Shown here piece after piece: positions 45,334-53,200 of a stretch of 64,000 nt of DNA. Each line of letters begins with the position of its first letter. Within the stretch, counting starts at the first letter, position 1. The DNA is from JAIVJZ01 sp036386515 (GTDB lineage Bacteria > Acidobacteriota > Blastocatellia > Pyrinomonadales > Pyrinomonadaceae). The notes beneath the pieces were generated by a model. It was not told the origin of the DNA, did no database searches, and saw only the letters and a list, made by a program, of their open reading frames with translations. The stretch lies in contig DASVVO010000003.1 of the NCBI GenBank assembly GCA_036386515.1, positions 1-64,000 on the forward strand, written 5' to 3'. Both the position numbers and the translations under genes were made by a program.

Positions 45334-46188
45334 ATGCGTCTTACCGGAAGCAACCTCGCAAGGTCTTTCGCCCTTTCATTCATCGCCTGTGCGTGCCTGC
45401 CCGGCGCGGGCGCGCACGCCAACCTTTTCGCACAGGAAGCACAACCGGCGCGGGCGGCGAGGATCGTACGCACGCCCGAGGGAGCGCGCGGAATCGAGTT
45501 ATACGAGCGAGGCGACTTCACCGAGGCCGTCAAGCTGCTCAAACAAGCCACGGATAACCGCCGCGACGATGCGACCTCGTGGCACTTTCTCGCACTGGCT
45601 TACCAAAAACTCGACAAGGGAAAGGACGCGCGCAAGGCCATCGAGAACGCCATCTTTTTACGCCTGCTGCAACTCTCGCCCGCGGCGATGGGGATTAAAT
45701 ATAAGCCGTGGGACGAGTTGAGCCGGGAGGAGCGGGAGGCGCGTCGGCGCGAGATGGCCGGATATTACAAGGAGGCCGTAGCCAGCGTGGAGGTCTATCT
45801 CCAACTCAAACCCAGGGCGGAGGCTTTCTGGCGTCAGCAGTATGAAGGCTTGAGCGTTCACGTGCGGCACAACGAGCAGCCGGATGCCGGGAAAGAAGCC
45901 TTTCAAAGTAATGACGAAGGACTCTCCAAGGTTCAAGTGCTCTACAAGCCGCCGCCGGAATATACGGAGACGGCGCGCCGGAACCGGATCAAGGGGTCGG
46001 TCGTCTTGCGCGGGCTGTGCTCTTCAGACGGGACGGTGAAACACGTCATCGCGCTCACCATGCTGCCCGACGGATTGACGGAAAGTGCGATCGAGGCGAT
46101 GCGTCAAATCAAATTTACGCCCGCGACTAAAAACGGCCGCCCCGTCTCGCAATGGGTGTCGATCGAATATCACTTCAACTTTTATTAG
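45334..46188 (+). CDS. Secreted TPR/TonB-C domain protein
   Basis: Exported protein of 284 residues. After a signal peptide (about 8-33) come TPR-like helices (about 50-105: LYERGDFTEAVKLLKQA, WHFLALAYQKLDKGKDARKA). A charged linker follows, then a C-terminal TonB_C domain (about 205-282) with YTETARRNRIKGSVVLRGLC, GLTESAIEAMRQIKFTPATK and the final VSIEYHFNF strand. Combined TPR-TonB_C proteins without a membrane anchor are common in Acidobacteria; their receptor partner is usually unknown. It follows secA after a terminator, so it is probably expressed separately. Confidence 0.85.
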   Translation: MRLTGSNLARSFALSFIACACLPGAGAHANLFAQEAQPARAARIVRTPEGARGIELYERGDFTEAVKLLKQATDNRRDDATSWHFLALAYQKLDKGKDARKAIENAIFLRLLQLSPAAMGIKYKPWDELSREEREARRREMAGYYKEAVASVEVYLQLKPRAEAFWRQQYEGLSVHVRHNEQPDAGKEAFQSNDEGLSKVQVLYKPPPEYTETARRNRIKGSVVLRGLCSSDGTVKHVIALTMLPDGLTESAIEAMRQIKFTPATKNGRPVSQWVSIEYHFNFY

Positions 46189-46272
46189 GAGTCGGCCGCG
46201 CGCCGCCTCAAATTATCGGCTTCCGGCAGTTTCGCCTGTCGCTATCGGGTTTCGGATTCATTCAATCGAATT

Positions 46273-47484
46273 GTGAGCGCAAACACCACTTCAACTAATC
46301 CGGTCGTGCGCGCCATTGCGGCGGGCACGGCTCCGCAGACGGCGCGTTTGATGGCGGCGCGCGGGCTGTTGCCGCTGGCCGAAGATGAACTGTTGGAAGT
46401 GTTGGTGACGCTGCGCGCGGACGAGAACCCGGAGATCGTCGCCGCCGCCGCCGAAACGCTCGAAGCGCAATCCGCCGAGACGCTCGTCGCCGTCGCTTCC
46501 TCCAGCGGAACTTCGCCCGCCGTGCTCTCTTACCTGGCGGGTCGCACCGGCGCGCAGCCGGAAGTGCATGAGGCCGTCACGCTCAATGCCGCCACGCCCG
46601 ACGAGGCCATCGCCGAACTGGCCTCCGCCACCTCGAACGGCTCACTCCTCGAACTCATCTCCGTCAACCAGCAGCGTCTCATCCGCGCGCCCCGCATCAT
46701 CGAGGCGTTGCTCTCGAATCCCGCGCGCACGAATGAGGCCGAGCGGCGCGCCCAGGAAACGAAACGCGAGTTTTTCGAGAAGGAGCGCGGCGCACAGCAG
46801 ATCGCCGACGAGATGCGCGCCAGAGGCATGACGGCCGCCGCCGAGTTTGTCGAATCGGCCGAATCCATCGGCACCGCTTCGGGCTTAACCTACGACGACG
46901 CGTGGCTGCTCGCGCAACACATCGAGGTCTCCGATGCCGACATCGACGAATCGTGGCTGCCGCTCGAAAGGATGGAGGAGTTTTTCACGGAGAGCGAGGA
47001 ACAGCGCGCCGCCAACCTCGAACGCATCATCGCCGAAACTCACGCCGAGGGCGGCGAAGTCGCGCCCGAACGCATCTCGCTCATCCGCCGCGTGATGCTG
47101 ATGAACGTCAAGGATCGCGTCAAGCTCGCCATGAAGGGCGACCGCGAGGCGCGCGGCATTCTCATCCGCGACTCCAACAAGGTGGTCGCCACCGCCGTCA
47201 TACACAACCCGCGCATGACCGACAAGGAAGTGGAGAGCATCTCCGCCATGCGCACCGTCTCCGACGAAGTGCTGCGCCTCATCGCCCAGAATCGCGCGTG
47301 GGCGCGCAACTATCCCGTGATCCACAACCTCGCGCGCAACCCGCGCACGCCCATCGCCACCGCCATCAACGTCTTGCTGCGACTCCAAACCAAAGACCTG
47401 CAAAACATCGCCCAGAATCGTAACGTCTCCGAGGCCGTCCGCCGCCAAGCCCAACGCCTCGCCCAAACCCGCAGCGGGCACTAA
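46273..47484 (+). CDS. Large conserved hypothetical protein, helical repeats
   Basis: Cytoplasmic, all-helical protein of 403 residues, started at GTG. The N-terminal part (about 5-135) has HEAT/DUF2336-like helices. The middle is charged (about 150-250). The last 130 residues form the most regular part, with ISLIRRVMLMNVKDRVKLAM, MTDKEVESISAMRTVSDEVL and NPRTPIATAINVLLRL. The pattern resembles conserved hypothetical proteins of Acidobacteria and Deltaproteobacteria. No catalytic motif or membrane segment is seen. It is a single gene ending in palindrome P10. Role unknown, possibly scaffold. Confidence 0.7.
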   Translation: MSANTTSTNPVVRAIAAGTAPQTARLMAARGLLPLAEDELLEVLVTLRADENPEIVAAAAETLEAQSAETLVAVASSSGTSPAVLSYLAGRTGAQPEVHEAVTLNAATPDEAIAELASATSNGSLLELISVNQQRLIRAPRIIEALLSNPARTNEAERRAQETKREFFEKERGAQQIADEMRARGMTAAAEFVESAESIGTASGLTYDDAWLLAQHIEVSDADIDESWLPLERMEEFFTESEEQRAANLERIIAETHAEGGEVAPERISLIRRVMLMNVKDRVKLAMKGDREARGILIRDSNKVVATAVIHNPRMTDKEVESISAMRTVSDEVLRLIAQNRAWARNYPVIHNLARNPRTPIATAINVLLRLQTKDLQNIAQNRNVSEAVRRQAQRLAQTRSGH

Positions 47485-47490
47485 AAAACT

Positions 47491-47573
47491 GTGACGGGTG
47501 ACAGGTGACGGGTGACAAGTTTAAGAACAAGGCTTTTGTTCTAACTTGTCACCCGTCACCTGTCACCTGTCAC
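47491..47573. repeat. Heptad-repeat palindrome P10
   Basis: The left arm (47491-47530) is GTGACGG, GTGACAG, GTGACGG, GTGACAA in 7-base register followed by GTTTAAGAACAA. The right arm (47537-47573) is the complement. The words are nearly those of P5 and P12. It fills the gap between convergent genes, 6 bases from each stop codon. Confidence 0.88.
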
Positions 47574-47578
47574 CGCTC

Positions 47579-48109
47579 TTAAAATATCTCCGAGCCTTTG
47601 CGTAGAACCGACCAGGCTACGTCGGCAAGGGTGTGGCTGGCCGCGCCCCACCAGAGACCGGCGAGCGCGGCGAGCGCGGCGGCGCGCCCCGTGCCTTCGA
47701 GCCTCGCGCCCGCCTCTATCGCCTGCCACGCGCGCACGAGTTCGCCGAAATCAGGCGGCTCGCTGGCAACGAGAAACGCGCGCAGGTAGACGGCCACAAC
47801 CGCGATCAGCGCGAGCATGAAGGCGAAATAGACGACGCGGATGAGCGTGCCGAAGATGATGCCGTGCGACCAGCGCGAGCGGTGGCGGAACATCACTTTG
47901 TAAGGCCACCAGATAAAACGAAACACGCCCCAGCGCGTGTACTGCCGCGACTGGATGTCGAGGTCAGGCCCGAACATCAGCCCGCCGAACAGCATCGCGC
48001 CCGTCGCCACGCCCGCCAGCAGCAAGCTCCCCGTCACGCCCCACGCGGCGACGAAAGTCGGCACGGCGAGCAACAGAGTGATCGCGTCATGTGTTTTTCC
48101 AGAAGGCAT
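47579..48109 (-). CDS. DUF2227 putative metal-binding membrane protein
   Basis: Membrane protein of 176 residues beginning MPSGKTHDAITL, the hallmark of DUF2227 proteins. Further conserved His, Asp and Arg residues lie in FGPDLDIQSRQYTRWG (about 46-61) and HRSRWSHGIIFGT (about 76-88). The last helix ends ASHTLADV. Three to four hydrophobic helices are present. The His/Asp pattern resembles that of YdjM/LexA-regulated membrane-bound hydrolases, suggesting a metal-dependent enzyme, but the reaction is unknown. It is bounded on both sides by heptad palindromes (P10 and P11). Confidence 0.85.
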   Translation of the reverse strand: MPSGKTHDAITLLLAVPTFVAAWGVTGSLLLAGVATGAMLFGGLMFGPDLDIQSRQYTRWGVFRFIWWPYKVMFRHRSRWSHGIIFGTLIRVVYFAFMLALIAVVAVYLRAFLVASEPPDFGELVRAWQAIEAGARLEGTGRAAALAALAGLWWGAASHTLADVAWSVLRKGSEIF

Positions 48110-48118
48110 AGAAGCAGA

Positions 48119-48199
48119 GATCAGAGGTCAGAGGTCAGAGGTCAGTAAAAGACAGAAGCTGCTTTGACTGGCCTCTGACCTCTAACCTCTGACCTCTTA
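48119..48199. repeat. Heptad-repeat palindrome P11
   Basis: The left arm is GGTCAGA repeated three times in 7-base register (48119-48145). The right arm (about 48172-48199) has CTCTGAC-type complements. It lies between the DUF2227 gene start and the divergent acyltransferase gene, so here it is next to 5' ends rather than 3' ends. Confidence 0.85.
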
Positions 48200-48294
48200 C
48201 GTATAGCATGCGGGCGCGCGGCGACGCAAAAACACCCGTTTGCCAGTCGCGGTAAGGGCGCGCTACACTGTCGCGCCTCGTCGAGAGTTGGTCA

Positions 48295-49287
48295 ATGAGC
48301 AAACACGGAAAATTCCAGACGACTTTAGAATACGCCGTGACGCGCGCCCTGCTCGGCGGACTCGGGCTGTTGCCGCGCCCGGCGGCGGTCGCCACGGGTC
48401 GGGCGGCGGGGCGGCTCGCGCATCAGTTGGCGGGCGGCTTGCGTCGCACCGGCCGCATCAATCTCAAACTCGCCTTCCCCGAAATGAGCGAGCGCGAGCG
48501 CGACGCGATGCTGCGCGCCTCGTTCGATAACCTGGGACGCTTGCTCGGCGAGTTCAGCCAGTTTCCGCGCGCCACCCCGGAGAGCCTGCGCAAGTTGGTC
48601 GAGTACGATCAGGTGGGCTTGCGTCACCTGCGCGAGGCGGAGGGCAAAGGGCGCGGCGTCATCTTCCTGACGGCTCACCTCGGGGCTTGGGAATTTCTGA
48701 GTTTCGCCTGGTCTGCTTTGGAATACCCGATCAGTTTTCTCGTCCGCCCGATAGACAATCCGCGCGTCGAGGAGTTGATCGAGGGCATCCGCACGCGCTA
48801 CGGCAACACGGCCATCAACAAAAAAATGGCCGCGCGCCAAGCCCTGCGCGTCCTGCGCGACGGCGGCACGCTCGGCATTCTGGCCGACCTCAACACGCAC
48901 CCCAACGAAGGCATCTTCGTCCCCTTCTTCGGCCAACTCGCCTGCACCACTTCCGGCGTCGCCACGCTGGCGCTGCGCACGGACGCGCTCGTCATTCCCA
49001 CCTGCGCCGTCTGGGACGACAAGCGCGGCCGCTTCTTCTTCCACGGCGACCCGCCCGTCAAACTCGTCCGCACCGGCGACGACCGGCGCGACATCGAGAC
49101 GAACACGGCAAATTTCGCCGCCGCCATCGAACGCATGATCCGCGCCTACCCGGAACAATGGCTCTGGATTCACAAACGCTGGCGCACGCGCCCCCCCGGA
49201 GAATCGGATTTCTACAGCCGCCAGACACAATTCGACACAAAAGAATCACACTTGCCCGCTCCTAACGGCCGCAACAGCTTCTCCTGA
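48295..49287 (+). CDS. LpxL/HtrB-family lysophospholipid acyltransferase
   Basis: Inner-membrane acyltransferase of 330 residues, likely adding a secondary acyl chain to lipid A or a related glycolipid. The catalytic HxxxxE motif appears as HLGAWE (about 123-128). The family blocks LADLNTHPNEGIFVPFFGQ (substrate binding) and YPEQWLWIHKRWRTRPPGE near the C-terminus are also present. A weak hydrophobic segment near 15-50 may anchor it. The last 25 residues vary in the family. It implies that the organism makes lipopolysaccharide. No other lipid A gene is in the window. Confidence 0.9.
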   Translation: MSKHGKFQTTLEYAVTRALLGGLGLLPRPAAVATGRAAGRLAHQLAGGLRRTGRINLKLAFPEMSERERDAMLRASFDNLGRLLGEFSQFPRATPESLRKLVEYDQVGLRHLREAEGKGRGVIFLTAHLGAWEFLSFAWSALEYPISFLVRPIDNPRVEELIEGIRTRYGNTAINKKMAARQALRVLRDGGTLGILADLNTHPNEGIFVPFFGQLACTTSGVATLALRTDALVIPTCAVWDDKRGRFFFHGDPPVKLVRTGDDRRDIETNTANFAAAIERMIRAYPEQWLWIHKRWRTRPPGESDFYSRQTQFDTKESHLPAPNGRNSFS

Positions 49288-49404
49288 ACCCAATTTTCAA
49301 AACTTTTTTACTTTCCGTCCCAACTTTTCGGCCTTTACCATCAACATTTAGCCTAGGCCTACGAGTCTTGTCACGAAATTGTTACTTTTCTTTGCATTTT
49401 ATGC

Positions 49405-49432
49405 TTGACATCTAACAAAGCTTTGGTGTAAT
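49405..49432 (+). promoter_or_regulatory. Strong orphan sigma70-type promoter
   Basis: TTGACA (49405-49410, 6/6) and TGTAAT (49427-49432, 5/6) are 16 bases apart, preceded by an AT-rich stretch that may act as an UP element. No annotated plus-strand gene follows; the next gene (fabG) is on the minus strand. Confidence 0.6.
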
Positions 49433-49438
49433 TTCACA

Positions 49439-49735
49439 CACGTCGGAGGGCAGTAAGTTTTATAACAAAGTTCCCGCTGAATGCCCTCTGAAAGATTTTT
49501 GAAAGCAACAGACTTTCGGCTATATGCCCCGGAGCGGAAGAGGCCGGTATTACGAAACGTTCCTTTTTTCCGAGCCAAGCAATTTTAACTCGCCCGTCCC
49601 AAACGCAGCCGACCAACATGCCGGATCGCCCGTAAGTGACGATCTCCAGCGCCCAAGTCAACGCCACCCTGAATCTCCGAGCCTGCCCAAAAATTTCAGC
49701 CTCGTTAGTCCCCAAGCTAACGAGGCTGATTCTCT
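49439..49735 (+). ncRNA. Candidate small RNA or small-ORF transcript
   Basis: This is the stretch between the orphan promoter and a hairpin at 49698-49727. Near the 5' end GAGGGCA (49446-49452) can pair with TGCCCTC (49482-49488). A 35-codon open frame starts at ATG 49481, inside that stem, and ends at 49588; it has no clear ribosome site. I recognise no known RNA family (not 6S, tmRNA or RNase P by their hallmark motifs). It lies in the 490-bp gap 49288-49777. Supported only by promoter and hairpin, so tentative. Confidence 0.3.
49698..49727. terminator. Hairpin between the candidate RNA and fabG
   Basis: AGCCTCGTTAG (49698-49708) and CTAACGAGGCT (49717-49727) are perfect 11-bp complements around an 8-base loop. 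On the minus strand it is followed by GAAATTTTT, making it a likely terminator for fabG, whose stop is 51 bp away. On the plus strand the following run (GATTCTCTTTG) is weaker. Confidence 0.7.
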
Positions 49736-49777
49736 TTGTAGCCGTCAATTTCCGCCGCCCGCGCGCCGGCGGCCGTT

Positions 49778-50548
49778 TCACATCGCCAGCCCGCCGTCCA
49801 CCTGAATCACCTGCCCCGTGATGTAACGCGCCGCAGGCGAGACCAGGAAACACGCGATCTCGGCGACTTCCGCCGGTTCGGCGAAGCGTCCGAGCGGAAT
49901 CTGTTCGAGCAGCTTCGTCTTGTAAGCGTCGTCGAGCACGCCCGACATCTCCGTGGCGACGAGTCCGAGCGCGAGCGCATTGACCGTCACCTTGCGGCTC
50001 GCCACCTCTTTCGCCAGAGCCTTCGTCAAACCGATCAGCCCTGCCTTCGACGCCGAGTAGTTCGACTGACCGGCCATCCCGACCACCCCGCTGATCGAGG
50101 AGATATTCAAGACCGACCCGCCGCCCTCCTGCCGGAGCATCACGCGCAAGGCCGCGCGGGCGAAGTTCCAAGGCCCTTTCAGGTTCGTGTCCAACACGGC
50201 GTCCCAATCGTCTTCCTTCATGCGCAGGATCAGATTATCGCGCGTGACGCCCGCGTTATTGACGAGAAAATCTATGCGCCCGAACGTCTCTTTGGTCTGC
50301 TTGACCATTTCCGCCACTGCTTCCGTCTGCGCCACATCGCACTGCGTCGCCAACACTTTCACGCCGAGCGACTCGATCTCGGCGCGCAATTCCTCGGCCG
50401 CCTCCGCACTCTTCGCATAGTTGAAGGCGACGTGCGCCCCGCGCCGTGCCAACTCAAGCGCGATGGCGCGTCCGATGCCGCGCGTCGCTCCGGTCACGAT
50501 CGCCGCTCGCCCGTCGAAAGGCTTAGTCTCGTCGCTCAAAATTTTCAT
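49778..50548 (-). CDS. fabG: 3-oxoacyl-ACP reductase-type SDR
   Basis: NADPH-dependent short-chain dehydrogenase/reductase of 256 residues, most like FabG of fatty acid synthesis. Visible features are the cofactor motif TGATRGIG (about 19-26), NNAG (near 97), the catalytic Ser in NISSISGVVG and Tyr/Lys in NYSASKAG, and the C-terminal ITGQVIQVDGGLAM. The usual NAVAPGFI stretch after the active site reads NALALGLV, losing a common proline. No acpP or fabF is adjacent, so another SDR role (for example PhaB-type) cannot be excluded. It lies upstream of the hairpin at 49698 and is co-directional with galU. Confidence 0.88.
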   Translation of the reverse strand: MKILSDETKPFDGRAAIVTGATRGIGRAIALELARRGAHVAFNYAKSAEAAEELRAEIESLGVKVLATQCDVAQTEAVAEMVKQTKETFGRIDFLVNNAGVTRDNLILRMKEDDWDAVLDTNLKGPWNFARAALRVMLRQEGGGSVLNISSISGVVGMAGQSNYSASKAGLIGLTKALAKEVASRKVTVNALALGLVATEMSGVLDDAYKTKLLEQIPLGRFAEPAEVAEIACFLVSPAARYITGQVIQVDGGLAM

Positions 50549-50591
50549 CCTCCGTCATCGAGCAGGCGCGTCCGCTGCCGGGCGCGTCCGC

Positions 50592-51467
50592 TTATTTGTT
50601 CAAATCCAACGAACGCAGATACTCCTTGAACTCCGGCGCGAGGTCTGGACGCTTCAAAGCGAACTCCACTGTGGCGATGAGGAAGCCGAGTTTGTCGCCG
50701 GCGTCGTGGCGCGCGCCCTCGAAGCGCACGGCGTAGAACGGTCGCCGTTTGAGCAGGGAGCGCATGGCGTCGGTGATCTGTATCTCGCCGCCCGTGCCGC
50801 GTTCGGTGCGCTCGATCTCGTCGAAGATGTCGGGGGTGAGAATGTATCGGCCGATGATCGCCAAATCGGAGGGGGCTTCGGCAAAGGGCGGCTTCTCCAC
50901 CATGTCTTTGATCTTGTAGACCCCTTCGGCCACCTCTTCCGCGTCGATCGCGCCGAAACGCGAGATGGCTTCGCCCTCAACCTGCATCGTGCCGACGACG
51001 GGCGCGTCATACTCTTCGTAAACCCGCAGCATCTGTTTGAGCGCGGGCGTTTCGCAATCCATGATGTCGTCGGGGAGCATGACGGCGAAGGGTTCACCGG
51101 CGACGAAATCGCGCGCCTGGAGGATGGCGTGGCCGAGTCCGAGCGCCTCCTGCTGGCGGATGTAACTGATGCGCGCGAGTTCCGAGACGGAGCGCGCCAC
51201 GGCGAGCAGCTTGTCTTTCCCGCGCTCGCGCAGGAGGCTTTCGAGTTCGAAGGAGATGTCGAAGTGATCCTCGATGGCGTTCTTGCCGCGCCCCGTGATG
51301 ATGAGAATCGACTCGACGCCCGACGCGACCGCTTCTTCGACGCCGTACTGGATGAGCGGCTTATCGACGAGCGGCAGCATCTCCTTCGGCGACGCCTTCG
51401 TCGCGGGCAGAAAGCGCGTGCCCAAGCCCGCCGCGGGAAACACCGCCTTACGAATCTTCTGTGCCAT
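50592..51467 (-). CDS. galU: UTP--glucose-1-phosphate uridylyltransferase
   Basis: Makes UDP-glucose for exopolysaccharide, LPS and other glycans. The 291-residue nucleotidyltransferase has the N-terminal signature GLGTRFLPATKASPKEMLPL, the KPLIQYGVEEA block, the LGLGHAILQA stretch, DDIMDCETPALKQM and the EKPP motif followed by IIGRYILTPDIF. Length is typical for bacterial GalU. It is followed 43 bp later by fabG on the same strand and is divergent from serS. Confidence 0.96.
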   Translation of the reverse strand: MAQKIRKAVFPAAGLGTRFLPATKASPKEMLPLVDKPLIQYGVEEAVASGVESILIITGRGKNAIEDHFDISFELESLLRERGKDKLLAVARSVSELARISYIRQQEALGLGHAILQARDFVAGEPFAVMLPDDIMDCETPALKQMLRVYEEYDAPVVGTMQVEGEAISRFGAIDAEEVAEGVYKIKDMVEKPPFAEAPSDLAIIGRYILTPDIFDEIERTERGTGGEIQITDAMRSLLKRRPFYAVRFEGARHDAGDKLGFLIATVEFALKRPDLAPEFKEYLRSLDLNK

Positions 51468-51665
51468 ATTCGACTTACACTCCCCTGATCTGAATTGTCT
51501 GAAATTTCAAATTCGCCAGTCGTCTGCGCGGGCGCGAGCAGCGGCGGCGCGAGCGGGGCGGCCGCTTGACACGCTCGCGCGCGGTCGGCTAGCGTGACCC
51601 CTTTCATCAACCGGCACTGGCGTCAAAAGAGACAACTTCATACCACACGTTAAAGGACAGCACAA

Positions 51666-52961
51666 ATGCTTGATCTCAACTTTGTCCGCGATAATCTGGA
51701 GCGCGTGCGCGCCGCGCTCGAAGCGCGCCATGCGCCCACAGCCGCCCTCGACGACTTCGCTTCGCTGGACGCGGAGCGGCGGCGCGTGATCGCTCAGTCC
51801 GATGAACTCAACGCCGCGCGCAACACGGCGAGTCGCCGGATCGGCGCGATGATGAAAGAAGGGCGGCGCGACGAGGCGGAGGCCGAACGCCGGGAAGTCG
51901 GGCAACTCAAGGAGCGCATCGCGGAACTCGACCTCCGGCGCGACGAAGCCGAAGCGAACATGCGGACGCTGCTCTCGACGCTCCCCAACCTGCCGCACGA
52001 AAGCGTGCCCGTCGGCGCGGACGAATCGGCCAACACGGAGGCGCGTCGCTGGGGCGCGCCGCCCGCGTTCGACTTCGAGCCGAAGGATCACGTTGACCTC
52101 GGCGCGACGCTCGGGATACTCGATCTCGAACGCGCGACCAAGATCGCGGGCGCGCGTTTCTCCATCCTGCGCGGCGCGGGCGCGCAACTGGAGCGCGCCA
52201 TCATCAACTTCATGCTCGACCTGCACACGCGCGAGCACGGCTACGAGGAGACGCTTCCGCCCTTCATCGTCAACCGCGACGCACTGTTCGGCACGGGTCA
52301 ACTCCCGAAATTCGAGCAGGACTTGTTCAAGTTGACGGACGAGCGCGAGCTTTATCTCAGCCCGACCGCCGAAGTGCCCGTCACGAACATCTACCGCGAG
52401 GAGACGCTCGACGCCGACCGTCTGCCTTTGAAGATGGTGGCCTACACGCCCTGTTTTCGTTCCGAGGCGGGCAGCTACGGACGCGACACGCGCGGGCTGA
52501 TTCGCCAGCACCAGTTCGAGAAAGTCGAACTCGTCAAACTCGCGTTGCCCGAACAGTCTTACGACGAGTTGGAATCGCTGACGCGCGACGCCGAGCGCGT
52601 CCTGCAGAAGTTGAATCTGCATTATCGCGTCGTCACGCTCTCGACCGGCGACACGGGTTTCTCCGCCGCCAAGACTTACGACATAGAGGTCTGGCTGCCC
52701 TCGCAAAACACCTTCCGCGAAATCTCCTCGTGCTCCAACTGCGAATCGTTTCAGGCGCGCCGCGCGCAGATACGCTTCAAACGGGCGGGCGGCGGCAAGC
52801 CCGAATATGTTCACACGCTGAACGGCTCCGGCCTCGCCGTCGGGCGCACGTGGCTCGCCATTCTGGAAAACTATCAAGAGGCGGACGGCTCGATCCGCAT
52901 ACCCGATGTGCTGCGGCCTTACATGAACGGGATGGAGCGCATCACGAGCGGCGGCGCATGA
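51666..52961 (+). CDS. serS: Seryl-tRNA synthetase
   Basis: Class II aminoacyl-tRNA synthetase of 431 residues that charges tRNA-Ser. The N-terminal coiled-coil arm (about 1-110) begins MLDLNFVRDNLERVR. Motif 2 is FRSEAGSYGRDTRGLIRQHQ (about 260-280), motif 3 is NGSGLAVGRTWLAILEN (about 385-401), and the TAEVPVTN serine-binding block lies near 236. The length matches the usual bacterial enzyme. A ribosome site AAGGACAG precedes the ATG. It stands alone, and the 239 bp that follow contain no recognised element. Confidence 0.97.
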   Translation: MLDLNFVRDNLERVRAALEARHAPTAALDDFASLDAERRRVIAQSDELNAARNTASRRIGAMMKEGRRDEAEAERREVGQLKERIAELDLRRDEAEANMRTLLSTLPNLPHESVPVGADESANTEARRWGAPPAFDFEPKDHVDLGATLGILDLERATKIAGARFSILRGAGAQLERAIINFMLDLHTREHGYEETLPPFIVNRDALFGTGQLPKFEQDLFKLTDERELYLSPTAEVPVTNIYREETLDADRLPLKMVAYTPCFRSEAGSYGRDTRGLIRQHQFEKVELVKLALPEQSYDELESLTRDAERVLQKLNLHYRVVTLSTGDTGFSAAKTYDIEVWLPSQNTFREISSCSNCESFQARRAQIRFKRAGGGKPEYVHTLNGSGLAVGRTWLAILENYQEADGSIRIPDVLRPYMNGMERITSGGA

Positions 52962-53200
52962 GCGTTAGTAAACGCTCAGAGCGTTGATAACCCATCATCG
53001 AGCAGGGGGGCGACTCACCCGCCCGCGCTTCGCCGACGAACAACCGACCGCGAGTTCATTCCCGCCGCAATAAATTCCTGTAACTTTTCCGGCTCTCAAC
53101 TGTTTTATGGCTGAGATCGTTTCTCGACCCGAAAGGCGCGGGCGTCCACCCGTGTCGCCTAACTACTTCTCAAACGTCGGAGCCGGTTGAAAGGAATCAG

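Noticed and set aside
49434..49777. Minus-strand frame running past the fabG stop in another register
   Set aside because: The upstream part is a shadow of fabG; the remainder has no recognisable domain and contains the fabG terminator hairpin.
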